Part shown: positions 53,269 to 63,770 of the stretch, piece by piece | Layout of the letters: every line of letters starts with the position of its first letter | Numbering within the stretch: the first letter of the stretch is position 1 | NCBI GenBank assembly: GCA_014281115.1 | Contig: JACONQ010000008.1 | Coordinates: 2,790,001-2,854,000, forward strand | DNA: 64,000 nt | From: Laburnicola sp. R22_1 | Taxonomy: Eukaryota; Ascomycota; Dothideomycetes; Pleosporales; Didymosphaeriaceae | Direction of reading: 5' to 3' | Position numbers and translations under genes: made by a program | Notes under the pieces: model-generated | Told to the model about the DNA's origin: nothing | Databases searched by the model: none | Seen by the model: only the letters and a program-made list of their open reading frames with translations

Positions 53269-54042
53269 GATATCTCAACAACGCCTATTACAATTGCCAT
53301 TAACTACACATAGATTCAAGCGCTGCAGCTGCTGTAGCTACTGCAGCTCTCTCTGCAGTGCTTGATATAGTAGATCTACTCTGTTGAGCAGCTAAAGCCT
53401 CAGCTGGGTGTATAGCCTCTCTAATACTCTCTACCTCTGCAAAGCGTTGATTTGGGTCTACTTGAACGCGCTTTTGAGGACGCTGAGAGCTAGAAGTCTC
53501 TAGCTGCTGCTTAAGGCGTCTTTTCTCTGCTTTTAGTCCTGCAGCTTAAGTATTTGCAGCTGCTAGCGCCTTACCTGCTTTCTGTAGGAGTAGCCGGGTG
53601 CTACGACCTAGGTTTTCAAGGCTCTGGATATCGCGCTGCGCCAAGTATAGATCTCGAGGGCCTTGAGGGGTAGAGAGGAAGCTCTAAGGCTGCTACTAGG
53701 GCTGCTGCTAAGGCGTAGGCGTCGTAGGCCTCTAAGAGACCTGCAATAAGCTGAGCACGTGATTGATGTTAAATGGGCAGAGACTAGTAGCCTGCCAGCC
53801 AGCTTGAATTACACGCTCTATAAGGCCTTCCTCCCTAGCTTAATAGTAGTAGGTAATAAAGCGCTCTTTCTTAACAGGCGCGGCGTCGTCAAGCGACGCG
53901 AGCTCCTGGATCTAGTGTTAGTAACTAGACTTAATAATAAAGAAAGGAGCAAGATCTAGAGGCTGTAGGACGTGTGAGGAGTGCGCAGGTAGGTATAGGA
54001 GCTTAATTTGATGCTGTTTACAGAGCCATAGGAACTCTATAC

Positions 54043-54195
54043 TATGATAGATTTTAGGTGATTACGTTAGCGGTGCTGTGATTACGTTAGCGCCTTGGCC
54101 CATACTCTACTCAGGAGTATACGGGGCTTCCATAGCTTAATAGTTACAATCAACAATTGCCTTAACTTTTAACTAAGAATCTTAACAATCTAATA
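54043..54195 (+). repeat. left LTR of the Copia element
   Basis: It aligns over its whole length with 61168-61320; by hand I count about 18 transitions and one transversion. Confidence 0.92.
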
Positions 54196-54266
54196 GTTAT
54201 AAGCCTAGTCTACACTTACTAAAGGCTGCCTACTTAACTGTAATTATTTATAATAATTTTAACGTA

Positions 54267-54320
54267 CTTTGCACTCGAGTCGATCATTCCATCGAGTCGA
54301 TCACTTTGCCAAGACCCCAC
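54267..54320 (+). repeat. left terminal inverted repeat of element 3
   Basis: Pairs with the reverse complement of 56074-56127 with three transitions. Confidence 0.92.
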
Positions 54321-54326
54321 CAAGTT

Positions 54327-54349
54327 CTGTACTATTCACGATAGTACAG
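54327..54349. repeat. 21-bp palindrome in element 3, left copy
   Basis: CTGTACTAT and ATAGTACAG flank a 5-base loop; a shorter version (ACTAT-5-ATAGT) follows at 54360-54374. Confidence 0.75.
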
Positions 54350-54389
54350 AGTCAACACGAACTATTTTCGATAGTCCAAATAGGCCAAT

Positions 54390-56042
54390 CTATTCAGAAT
54401 CTACTTCTACAGGCTGCCTACAGGTTGTTTTGTTATGCCCGGGCTTGCCGCAGCGTCCACAGCGCCGTTGAGCAGATTCGCCTCCATTAGCGCGCACCCT
54501 CTTCTTCGCCTTTTGCCCATCACTGCGCGCCCCAAACTCCTTTAGAGTGGCCAGCCGCTGGCCCTCTTCAGCTGTGAGGACTCCTTCACGCTGTACTCGC
54601 TTTCTTTTATGCGATTTACATCGCGTGGCGGCCTTATTAGCAGCTTAAAGTTCAGCGTTGCGTTTAGTTATCAACACCAAAGAATGCCCTATCAGCTTGG
54701 CGCCTTTGACGAGCTTTTCCACCGCCTCAACCATATAAGTTAGGGAACTATCTACATGCCTTTAAATCCTCTGCTTAACCAGCGTCAATTGCGACCCAAG
54801 TTCTGTACTATTTCGCGGAGTTTACAACTCCCATGTACTATCGCGAATAGTACAAAGTGGAGGCGTACGCAGGCGGACGTCAAGCTGCGATATCACAACT
54901 TCTGGGTCGTGGGGCACTAGGCCAGCACCTCAAAAGCCTCCTTTAATATTACTTTCAGTAATTAAAGCCTTAAAAGCAGCAATAAAGCAAGGTAGGAACT
55001 CGATTTTAGTGATGTGCGTAATGTGGTTGCGCATCAGATTCTCGGCTTGGCGCCCATACGCCTTCTTTAACGGCGCAAAACAACCCACGTCAAGTGGCTG
55101 CAAGAGGTGCGACAAATATAGAGGCATACAAAGAGTAATAATATTACTCTTTTTGCAGTAATCCTGGAATTCGAGCGAGTTGTGACTTTCGTGGCCATTA
55201 ATAATAAGCAAATGTGCTCCACTAGTAGTACGCCTCTTTGTATGCTCATCAAAGTGCTTCAGCCATTACAGACCAAGCTCATTTGTCGTCCAGCCGTTCT
55301 TAGAGACTGCAATAACCCAATCATAAGGTAGATCCTTCTCCTTATACCAGGCGGAGAGGTGGTGCTTGCCCCCAAAGATAATAAAGGGTGGGATCCACCA
55401 CCCCATTGCGTTAATGCCTTAGATGACTGTTGTCCACTCCCTATTACCCTACTGCACCTGCTTTGGCCGTCCTTAACGCTTAGAGCCTATAACTACCGCT
55501 CCAGTCGATATTATGCCCATTATAAAGCCAGACTCGTCGAAATTGTAGGTGTCCTCATCTAGGATACCATACTTGGCCTTTATATTCTCCACAAGCCAGA
55601 ACCAGCCTCGTATCACCTTAGGATCCTCCTAGAGGGCTCTCTTGTAGTCGTACTTTCGATTGAACTTAACTTAAAGCTTTGGCTGGCGCTTAACAAAGTC
55701 ATAAGGCCACCTCTGGCCAACTGGCTTGTAGTGGCGTGCAGCCAGTAAAGAATCGGCCATATCTTTTATAGCATCAAGCCGGGGCGGAAATCCTCGCGCG
55801 TCTAGGTCGAGTATATGCTGCACAATCACCTGCTCCTCTCTTATAGTAAGTCTCATTTTATTAGGTGCGCAGTCGCGTCTAAACGTCTTTCTAGCGCGTT
55901 AGTTGCTAAGTGTACTTTAAGAGACGTTATAAAGGGCTGCAGCGCGTTACTAAGAGAGTGTCGCGTCTTGTTTAATAGCCTGGATCGCAAGCTGTATACG
56001 CGCTTCTTTTAACACCAGTAGTTTGTTGTGTGGTTGAGGCAT
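54390..56042 (-). pseudogene. element 3 transposase with C-terminal zinc knuckle, interrupted by stops
   Basis: It starts at an intact ATG (MPQPHNKLLVLKEARIQLAI, Psq-type helix-turn-helix). The DDE domain has TYNFDESGFIMGI, LLIINGHESHNSLEFQ and a YCKKSNIITLCMPLYLSHLL block. In the second catalytic motif, where related enzymes usually read DGHxSH, Asn replaces Asp. The C-terminus carries CGRCGKPGHNKTTC, a CCHC zinc knuckle, then ends EVDSE. Roughly ten stops, mostly TAG, interrupt it. This is the Tan1/pogo type common in Pleosporales. Less mutated than the Copia host. Confidence 0.88.
54834..54854. repeat. 21-bp palindrome in element 3, internal copy
   Basis: TGTACTAT and ATAGTACA flank CGCGA, within the transposase frame; a half-site lies at 54804-54811. 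Confidence 0.75.
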
Positions 56043-56048
56043 CGCGTT

Positions 56049-56067
56049 GTACTATTGCTGATAGTAT
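56049..56067. repeat. palindrome in element 3, right copy
   Basis: GTACTAT and ATAGTAT flank TGCTG, just inside the right inverted repeat. Confidence 0.7.
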
Positions 56068-56073
56068 GTTTTA

Positions 56074-56127
56074 GTGGGGTCTTGGCAAAGTGATTAACTC
56101 GATGGAATAATCGACTCGAGTGCAAAG
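56074..56127 (-). repeat. right terminal inverted repeat of element 3
   Basis: Reverse complement matches 54267-54320; followed by TA. Confidence 0.92.
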
Positions 56128-56129
56128 TA

Positions 56130-59100
56130 CGTTATAACTTTTATAATCCTGCAATCTAATAATCTAGCAATCTAATAATAATCCCGCAATCTATTAATTT
56201 AGTAATCTTATATAAATAATCTTATAATACCTACATATAACTCTTACGATAAGTAACATAATAGTAATAGAAGAGTCTATAATAATACGTGTTATAGTTA
56301 TCCTTAGCAAGCCTAAGAACTAGTAGGCATAGATTTATTTGCGTAAAGACATAGTATAATAATAAGAGCTTTGGCAGTATTATAACCTAGACGTTGCTAT
56401 AGCTAATTTGCTAGAGTTAATAGAGTCTATAGAGCCTATAGCGTATCCTTATAAAGTCGACAAGGAGTCTAGCAAGCACTATCTTAACACTAATCTTAGC
56501 GACGTTAAATTTTAACACTATTATTTTGTATACAATTATTATAATAAGCACCTTGCTAGCTATAATAAAAAGAAGCAGGGCCTTTAAAATCTAAATATAG
56601 AGATTAGTAAGATAATTAATAAGCGTTATATTTATCTAATATAAGACAAAGACACGCTACACGCGTAGCTTATCACTCTTAAGGCGCATCTTATACTATT
56701 AATAGCAGTTTACTAACATAATCTAATTAATAAATATAAGCGTCTTTATATTCTACTAAAGTCGCGTAATATTAAAGACTAGTTACGCTTATAGGTTAAG
56801 ATAACTAATTAATATATAAAGATTAATCTACTTAACGTTAAAGGCACGCGCGCGTAGGAGAATTTCTTATAGGCAATTAAAGGTATAGATTCTAACTACG
56901 CTACACCTAAGCTTATTAAGCTGTTTAACTAGAAGAATAAGGGTATAGAGATAGCGACACTAGAGAACTATATCGCTGCATATACAACGTACTATTGTTA
57001 AGTTTAACTATTATTTTAAAAGCTTATAAGTATGGCTAGCAATCTGGGCGTAGCAAAGACTTAGAGCAATAATAAAGTAAATAATAAGCCTGCTATACTA
57101 ACTTGTCTCTGCGGCTTAATACACTAGTTTAGACAATACTACTATCTTAATAAGGATAGTCCTTATTGTTCACATAACTTTTATTAAGATCTCGCTATTT
57201 ATTAGCGCATAGATTAAGCGTTATAAAATAAGAAGCTACTTAAGTAAGTATAGTAAGTAGTTAATAGGATAAATAAGTCTCTTTTATTAAAGTTAGCGTC
57301 TTTAACGCCTCTAATTAACGCCTGCAACAACTGCGATAATTTAACTAGATAACAGCAATCTACCTAGCTATAGTAGAGCTGCCTTTGCCTGCAATCTCTA
57401 CAGCATAGCAATAATCACACTAGACGTGCGATTTAACAGCGTCTTAGAGGAGCGATCTACTAACAATAGTTTTAATCTAACTATTATAGCAATTAACAAT
57501 AACACTATATTACTATAAGACTAATAGATTGTTAATCCTAGCTCTAATACCCACGTTATTAATTCTTCCAACTAGGTAGGCTGAGAGTAGAAGCGCGTTA
57601 AGGATACTAATATAATAATTAGCGCAGGTAAATACTAATACAAAATTAAGGCTTGGGGCAAGGTTACCCTTATAGCCAACATGCTAAATAGACTAACGCC
57701 TTTATAGATTTCTTACGTAGCTCTTATACACGGCTTTATCACTAGCGTTATTAGACTAGGACGTTATCGAGATATTAGAGTTTATTTTAACTTAGGCAGA
57801 GATGTGCTACATAATAAAGACAGCGTTATTACTTACCTAGAGTATTACAAGGGCTACTGGCTAGTTAACGCTAACGCGTTGCGTTATCTATTAAAGTTGT
57901 CCTTAATCGCAATAGCCACCCGCCTATTAACTACTTTAAAGACTTAAGAGATCTCTCTAAAACTTACTTATTAGATCTAGGGCCATTTAGGCCGCAAAGT
58001 TATTAATTACCTATCTAACAACGTTAACAGCGTAAAGGTAAACCTAATAGGTTTACTATAATAAGATTTCTATTAAATTTATACAAAGTTAAAACTTATA
58101 GAGTAGGTTTCCCACCATACACTATAAGACGCTATTTGTCCTTTCTACTAAATCTTAGTTAACGTTATATAACTATAATAATAAGGAGAGTTATACTATA
58201 ATAGAGACAAATGGGGTGTTTATACTATCTATTAGTACTCTCGCTAGTATAAGGCAGATACCTGTACAATAAAGTCAGAGGCTTAACTTTACCACTAGCT
58301 CTAAAACCTCATATAATAAATCTAGCGTTAATACAACTATGACGTTATTACTCTTAAGCTTAACGTAGAGCGCAGTATTATCTACTTTACAGAGCGACTT
58401 TGTGCTAACCTAGATATACGCTTTAAGCTTCGCACTCTAGATACGCTAGCTTAGAATAGAAAAGTAGAGATTACTAGCAAAGTCATTATAACAAAGGCAC
58501 AAGCTCTACGCCTATAGGGTAATCTACCAGAGCAACTATTAAATAAGATAACAAAGACGGCAGCATACTTAATTAATTAAACGCTAATAGTAATCCTTAA
58601 CTAGCGTACGCTATATAAGGTTGTCTGGGGCAAGAAACTAGCAACTAGCCATTTCCATCCAATTAGCTATTACGTGTATGTTCTTAATAAACACCTACTA
58701 TACAGAGCAAAGACAGCCTCACGCGCTCTAATTAATTATTTTATAGGCTACAATAGTATAAACGTCTTTAGAATCTGGCTACTTATAAAGGATTATATTA
58801 TCCGCACCTATAATATTATATTTAACGCATTAATCTTTTATAAAGGTCGCAATGGCTATACTAATAATAATATAATAGAGAAGGTAATCGAGCTGCTAGA
58901 TATCCTAGAGACTTATAACAACAATAATATCTCTATTAACAAGCTTATAACAACACGTTAGCGATATATACACAATAAAACCACTATAATTATAGTACTA
59001 TTAGTTACACTAACGCCCTTAATAAAGCTATTAGTAGAAGGTAAGTTAATTAACTCGCTTAACAAAGTTAATAAATCTATTAAATCTAATACCATAATAG

Positions 59101-61167
59101 ATTATCTTGCAGAATATTCTATAACAAGAAATTATTGTCCATCGCCTATATAGTAAGACGCCACTAGTTAGTTGGCTACTAAAATTAAAGGCTATATACC
59201 TAATTAACGCGACAATAACGCGTCACGTTAACGCGATCTAGATCTCTCATAAGATAATATTGTCACCACAAAGCGTGTGCATAAGGCACCTACTTATCTA
59301 GACAATTCTAAGACTTACGCAATTTAACTAGAAGCATAAAATATAGAGTTATACTTACGTATCTTTGCTACAATTATAATTACTAATAATAAGGCAGACA
59401 ACTTTTAAATCTACCAAAGTTAGTTGCCGCCTCCCCCATAGCATATAGGTTAGCTTAAGACCTATCTATATAGTAAGCAGTTTATAAAAGCTGCTAAGCG
59501 TAAGTATTAAGAGGTCTGGGGTAAGGGCTGCTTTCGCAAGATCTTAGCAATGCTATAATCTGCGCTAGACAAAGGCGTGAAGGTAATCTCACTTATGTGG
59601 GTATTCGCATATAAGATTAATAAGGATGACTACCTCTATAAATACAAAGCTTAACTTATTGCGCAAGGCAACTTACAGAAGCAGTTTGGCAACACGTACG
59701 CAGCTACGCTTACTACACACACCTTTTAAGTAGTTATCACAATTACTAATTACTTTAGATTAGAGCTTAAGTAGTACGACGTACCCAACGCTTTCCTTAA
59801 CTCTATGCTTAATCGCAAGCTCTACGCAAAGATGCCTAACAGTTTTAAAGAGGGTAGTAATCTTCTAGAGGTGCTACGCGCCCTCTACAGTTTAAAAGAC
59901 GCTCTACTTCTATGGTACAACACGTTTTAAGTAGCAATTAAGTAGCTAGGGCTTAGATACATTAACGGCTTCCCCTGCTTATATATTAATAAGTGGCTCA
60001 TCTTGTTTGTCTATGTTAACGATATTGTTATGGCCTTTTATTAATTAAACGCCTTACTACACCACAAACTTAAGAGCCAACTTAAGAATCGCTTTGGTAT
60101 CAAGGTAATAGGAGACCTATCCTAGTTCTTAGGGGTGAGGGTTATACAAGACCGCTTAAAGCAAAAGCTTTGGCTTATATAAGACACATATATTAACAAG
60201 ATTTACAAGAAATACAGCATCTAATTAGTAGGCTATAAGAAACCCAAGTTTCCACTAGACGTTAACTCGCTTAATAAGTCGCTTAAAGAGACTAACGCTA
60301 GCCGCACAAAGCTTTATTAGAAGCTTATTAGCTACCTAGCATATATTATATGCTAGACGCAACCTAACATTGCTTATAGTCACGTTATACTTACTTGCCA
60401 TCTTACTAATCCTAGACAATCACATCTCGTAGTAGTATAACACGTCTGGCGTTACCTACTAGTAACTTAGTATTACACTATTAAAGGATTCTATAACAAT
60501 AATATTATAGAGGTAGTCTCTAATAAGCAGGGCTATCGCAATTTATTGTTCTTTAGGGCATTAGATGCCTTATACGCTAATAATTAGGAGACTTATTATA
60601 GCTTATAAGACTAGTGCTTCTTCCTCTATAGTATAATTATTAACTAGAAGGCTACTGTCTAGCGTATAGTTACCAAATTAATCACAGAATTAGAGCTATT
60701 ATCCATCTCATTTAGATGGCAGAGTAGCTTTGCTTCTTTAATAGTATCTTATTTAAAACAGGCGTACTGCCTATAATATACTATAATAACTAGCAGACAG
60801 TGGGAATTATTAATAAGGATCTAGATCGGCTCTATATAAAGCTCCGCCACGTTAATATCTATTAACTCTAGATATAATAAGAAGTAGAGCGTTAATAACT
60901 CGTAGTTAAATAGATCCCCACTAATAAGATGGCTACTAACAGCCTTACTAAGATTCTCTTAAAAGCCAAGCATTAGAAGTTTATACAACAGCTCTATCTA
61001 GTTAATATTACTTAGCGTTTATAGGGCGATTTATAATAGTAATATTAGTAGTGTTTAAGTTAACAATTATAATATTAATTACAACACTAACAATTAACAA
61101 AAATAGCCTATATAAGAATATTTCTAGCTTTGATTAATCTTATAATCCTCTTAAAGCTAAGGGGATA
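56130..61167 (+). pseudogene. Copia gag-pol relic
   Basis: Order is that of Copia. A gag region has a decayed zinc knuckle (TCLCGLIH, near 57100). An integrase region near 58560-58830 contains VVWGKKLATSHFHPI and YVLNKHLL. Reverse transcriptase follows with LYKYKAQLIAQGNLQKQFGN near 59640, a YDVPNAFLNSML segment, and FVYVNDIVMAF near 60010 where the catalytic YVDD has become YVND. The RNase H end has KATVQRIVTKLITELELLSI near 60650. Dozens of stops occur, mostly at former Gln or Trp codons. No coding capacity remains. Confidence 0.9.
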
Positions 61168-61320
61168 TGTGACAAATTTTAGGTAATTACGTTAGCGGTG
61201 CTATAATTATGTTAGCGCCTTGGCCTATGCTCTACTCAGAAGTATATAGGGCTTCTATAGCTTAATAGTTATAATTAACAATTGCATTAACTTTTAACTA
61301 AGGATCTTAACAATCTAACA
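61168..61320 (+). repeat. right LTR of the Copia element
   Basis: Starts TGTGACAAATTTTAGG and ends CAATCTAACA, followed by TATAC. It carries more T/A-type changes than the left LTR. Confidence 0.92.
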
Positions 61321-62189
61321 TATACTAATATAGCTACCGTGCCTATTAAGAATAAGAAGGTAGTACTAGCTATTACCTACAGCCGTCTTAGGTATAAATA
61401 TGCGCTGTAGCCACTTAACACCTATTGTATTTAACGTCTATCTATTCTCTAAGGTTGTATAGAGCCAGCTAGGTACGTAGAATAAGGGAAACTAGATAGT
61501 CTATAGGCTCTGGCCCTTAAAGATAACTGCGCAGCGTAGTTTCTGCTCTATTACCAATACACACTCGATTATAGAGACCCACTTATAATTTTCTAGAGAC
61601 TAAATATAAGCCTTCTTTTTCTAACTACTAGAGAGTACTCTAGTGTTTGTACATACTCCTAGAGCAAGCCCTATCTTATCTATATTCTAGATATCCTTAT
61701 TGCGTATATTTAAGCGCTTTCTAGTCCTCTTAAAGAGCTCTAGAAAGGCGCGCACCTGCTCTAGAGTCGCTGCCTTAGCTCTCTAAGCCTCTAGCTTTCT
61801 ACTAACTACTAAGGCGACGCGTGGCTAGCGCTAGATAAAGTGTGAGAGCCAGAGCTTACTAATAGGCTAATCGTCGCTGTTTATACGCAGAATTTAATTC
61901 GCTATTTCTTAAGCGCAAGTGTGTAAGGGAGGGCAAGCGCGCGCGTCTTCTTTAAGGATTTAGTCTACTAGGAAGTCCTCCTATAGAGGAGTTAATCGCT
62001 ACTAGTGTTAATAGCTAAGCGCACTATTTATTGCGCCACCTAGTTGGCCTTAAAGTGTGGATTAAGAAATATTATATGCCTTTGCTATAGCGCGTAGACT
62101 AGAATAAAGACCTGCGTTAAAATCGCTAATAGCTAATTGTATAGCTAGCTTATGGGCGTCTATTTTAATAAGTGTTATTAGGAGATATC

Positions 62190-62265
62190 GCGTGTTTTGT
62201 GTAGGTGTCGCGTTTTAGTAGGGTGGCTAGAATCTCTATATGGCCGGCAACTATATAGCTAAGCT
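62190..62265 (-). repeat. right terminal inverted repeat of element 4
   Basis: Its reverse complement matches 53193-53268 over about 75 bases with transition differences. Confidence 0.82.
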
Positions 62266-63770
62266 TTAGTATTGTATTATACTATAGGCAATTCGTACGC
62301 CCTTAGTGCCGCACTAAAATAGGAAGGTAGCATAGCATTTAATAGAAAATAATAGTCTCATATATTTTACCTTACACCACTCCTTTTTTTTCCAACAACT
62401 ATACAGCGTTTCCTTACAGCGTTTTGTCGCGAGTAAGTTCCTAAGGTCTTTAATACAGACCTGTTAAGTACTTTGTTAAGTTTTACGCAGTGCATAGTTT
62501 AAAGTTAACAATTGTAACATCCTACACTACGTAGCAGAACACACTGTGTGGCGAGACAAATAAGGGGTACTTTGACTTTCAACAACTAGAAAGCTTATGC
62601 GCACAACAAATATCGCTATAACTCTACAAAAATAATCTGCTGCAGGTAATTCTAAATGTCTGTGTTCTACTTTGCCTAAAAATTACGATCGTATCGTCGC
62701 CTCCGCGCCTGATTTGTACAGCGCCTTGTATTGTGCCATAACAGGCTTCCCTCCTCACAGCGCCAACCTCAAGCCTTTTTCGCTCCGAATTTTGTAGAAT
62801 AGCCTTATCCTACCCTCACAACCTCCCTCTAATACCAGGAAGTCATTATCAGCCCTATGCGCACTGCGGGGCGCGATTTCATGCAGCGCCGCCCCGTCGA
62901 TTGGTACTTCCAGCGGAAGCGAACCACCAATCCGGGCTAATGCGAGGTGACCGCGCACGTCTTACCTCATGCACCGGTGGGTATTTTATTGTAAGATATG
63001 TGGCTGTGCAGATTGCACAAGCACTCGGAACATTACTAATCTAACTCAGGATTGGGAGCAGTGCCAAGAACCCTCAGGGCCACGGTGCTTGTTAGTCCAG
63101 CTAACGCATTTCCAGCGCTGAAACCAGCCATCTTGTTGTACATTTCGAGACGCGGTCTAACGCACAGTTATATCCACGTTGTAACGTAGACACATACCAT
63201 TACGACGCCCTTAAGCTCCGGAACCCCGCTATTGTTCTCTCCGCTGACCGAACGAAAGACCTGATCCAGCCCCACCACGTCCTCATGCTTCTCGAGTCCA
63301 CCAGCACCGATTTCTAGACCAAGCCGCAGCGAGCTCTAGTCTCGGCTCGTCTCGTTGGAGGGGAATACGATGTGATGGGAAGGATATAAAATAAGATAGA
63401 GCGCGGCGGCCTTGGAAATCGAAGCCTGCGCTTCGGCAAGTGGGTTCAACTGAGCGCTACTGGCAAAACGCCGTCGTTGCAAGCGCATACAAAGGTGGAA
63501 AGGCCCTGTATGCTTTGGTGATACAGCTGTCGTGTGGGTAAACAACTAGCGGCTCCTTACACAAGCACTGCAATCGTTAGGACCGTGGAGAGGTGCTTCA
63601 GTACGACCTCCGATGGTTATGAGGAATTTGGATTGTTTATATTCGTGAGGGATGACTATAAGTAGAGCTGTGGTGGTGGCCATGCACGGCAAGACCTACA
63701 CTATCCAGAGCTGCATACAGCACTCTTCTCTTTAGCCATATCTACAAACCATCGCCTCCTTAACAACCCT
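62266..63770. other. edge of the AT-rich block, then unique sequence without a supported gene
   Basis: Bases 62266-62640 remain AT-rich without a recognised element. From about 62650 composition returns to normal. Small frames (62755-62958 and 63336-63545, minus) have no recognisable features. Confidence 0.5.
63657..63664 (+). promoter_or_regulatory. possible TATA box
   Basis: TATAAGTA stands 107 bases upstream of an ATG at 63771 that is followed by a short open exon. Confidence 0.3.

Larger units (their letters stand above)
54267..56127 (-). mobile_element. pogo-like DNA transposon, element 3, nested in the Copia leader
   Basis: 54-bp inverted repeats (54267-54320 and 56074-56127, three transition differences, beginning CTTTGCACTCGAGTCGAT) are flanked by TA at 54265-54266 and 56128-56129. 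Each repeat holds the CGAGTCGATCA motif twice. Length 1861 bp. It lies about 70 bp inside the left LTR and its composition is far less AT-rich than the Copia around it. Confidence 0.93.
54043..61320 (+). mobile_element. Ty1/Copia LTR retrotransposon, heavily mutated, nested in element 4
   Basis: Two 153-bp LTRs (54043-54195 and 61168-61320) are flanked by a perfect 5-bp duplication TATAC (54038-54042 and 61321-61325). The right LTR starts TGTGACA and ends TAACA; the left one has TATGATA and TAATA, both changed by transitions. A purine tract (AAGGGGATA) precedes the right LTR. Without element 3 the length is about 5.4 kb, normal for Copia. The interior is extremely AT-rich, consistent with RIP. 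Confidence 0.93.
53300..62163 (-). pseudogene. element 4 transposase, two halves separated by Copia
   Basis: The N-terminal half is 61321-62163, beginning at ATA where ATG is expected, with a Psq-type helix-turn-helix (AHKLAIQLAISDFNAGLYSS) and the catalytic ILNRHGSYIS, in which Asp is now Asn. The Copia element sits directly after this motif. The C-terminal half resumes at 54042 with IEFLWLCKQHQIKLLYLPAH and LQPLDLAPFSLL and ends at 53300. Many stops lie in both halves. The two parts join in one frame when Copia and one copy of the 5-bp duplication are removed. Confidence 0.85.
53193..62265 (-). mobile_element. DNA transposon element 4, split by a Copia insertion
   Basis: Inverted repeats of about 75 bp lie at 53193-53268 and about 62190-62265. 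They share the CTATATAGTTGCCGGCCA and AAAACGCGACACC cores and differ mainly by transitions. TA lies next to the left end, with a one-base shift in the alignment at the right end. Without the Copia element it is about 1.8 kb. Its left end is only about 10 bp from the right end of element 1. Confidence 0.85.

Noticed and set aside
54780..54860. Possible extra MITE inside element 3, suggested by the palindrome
   Set aside because: The transposase frame reads through without a visible insertion or TA duplication, so the palindrome is part of the element itself.
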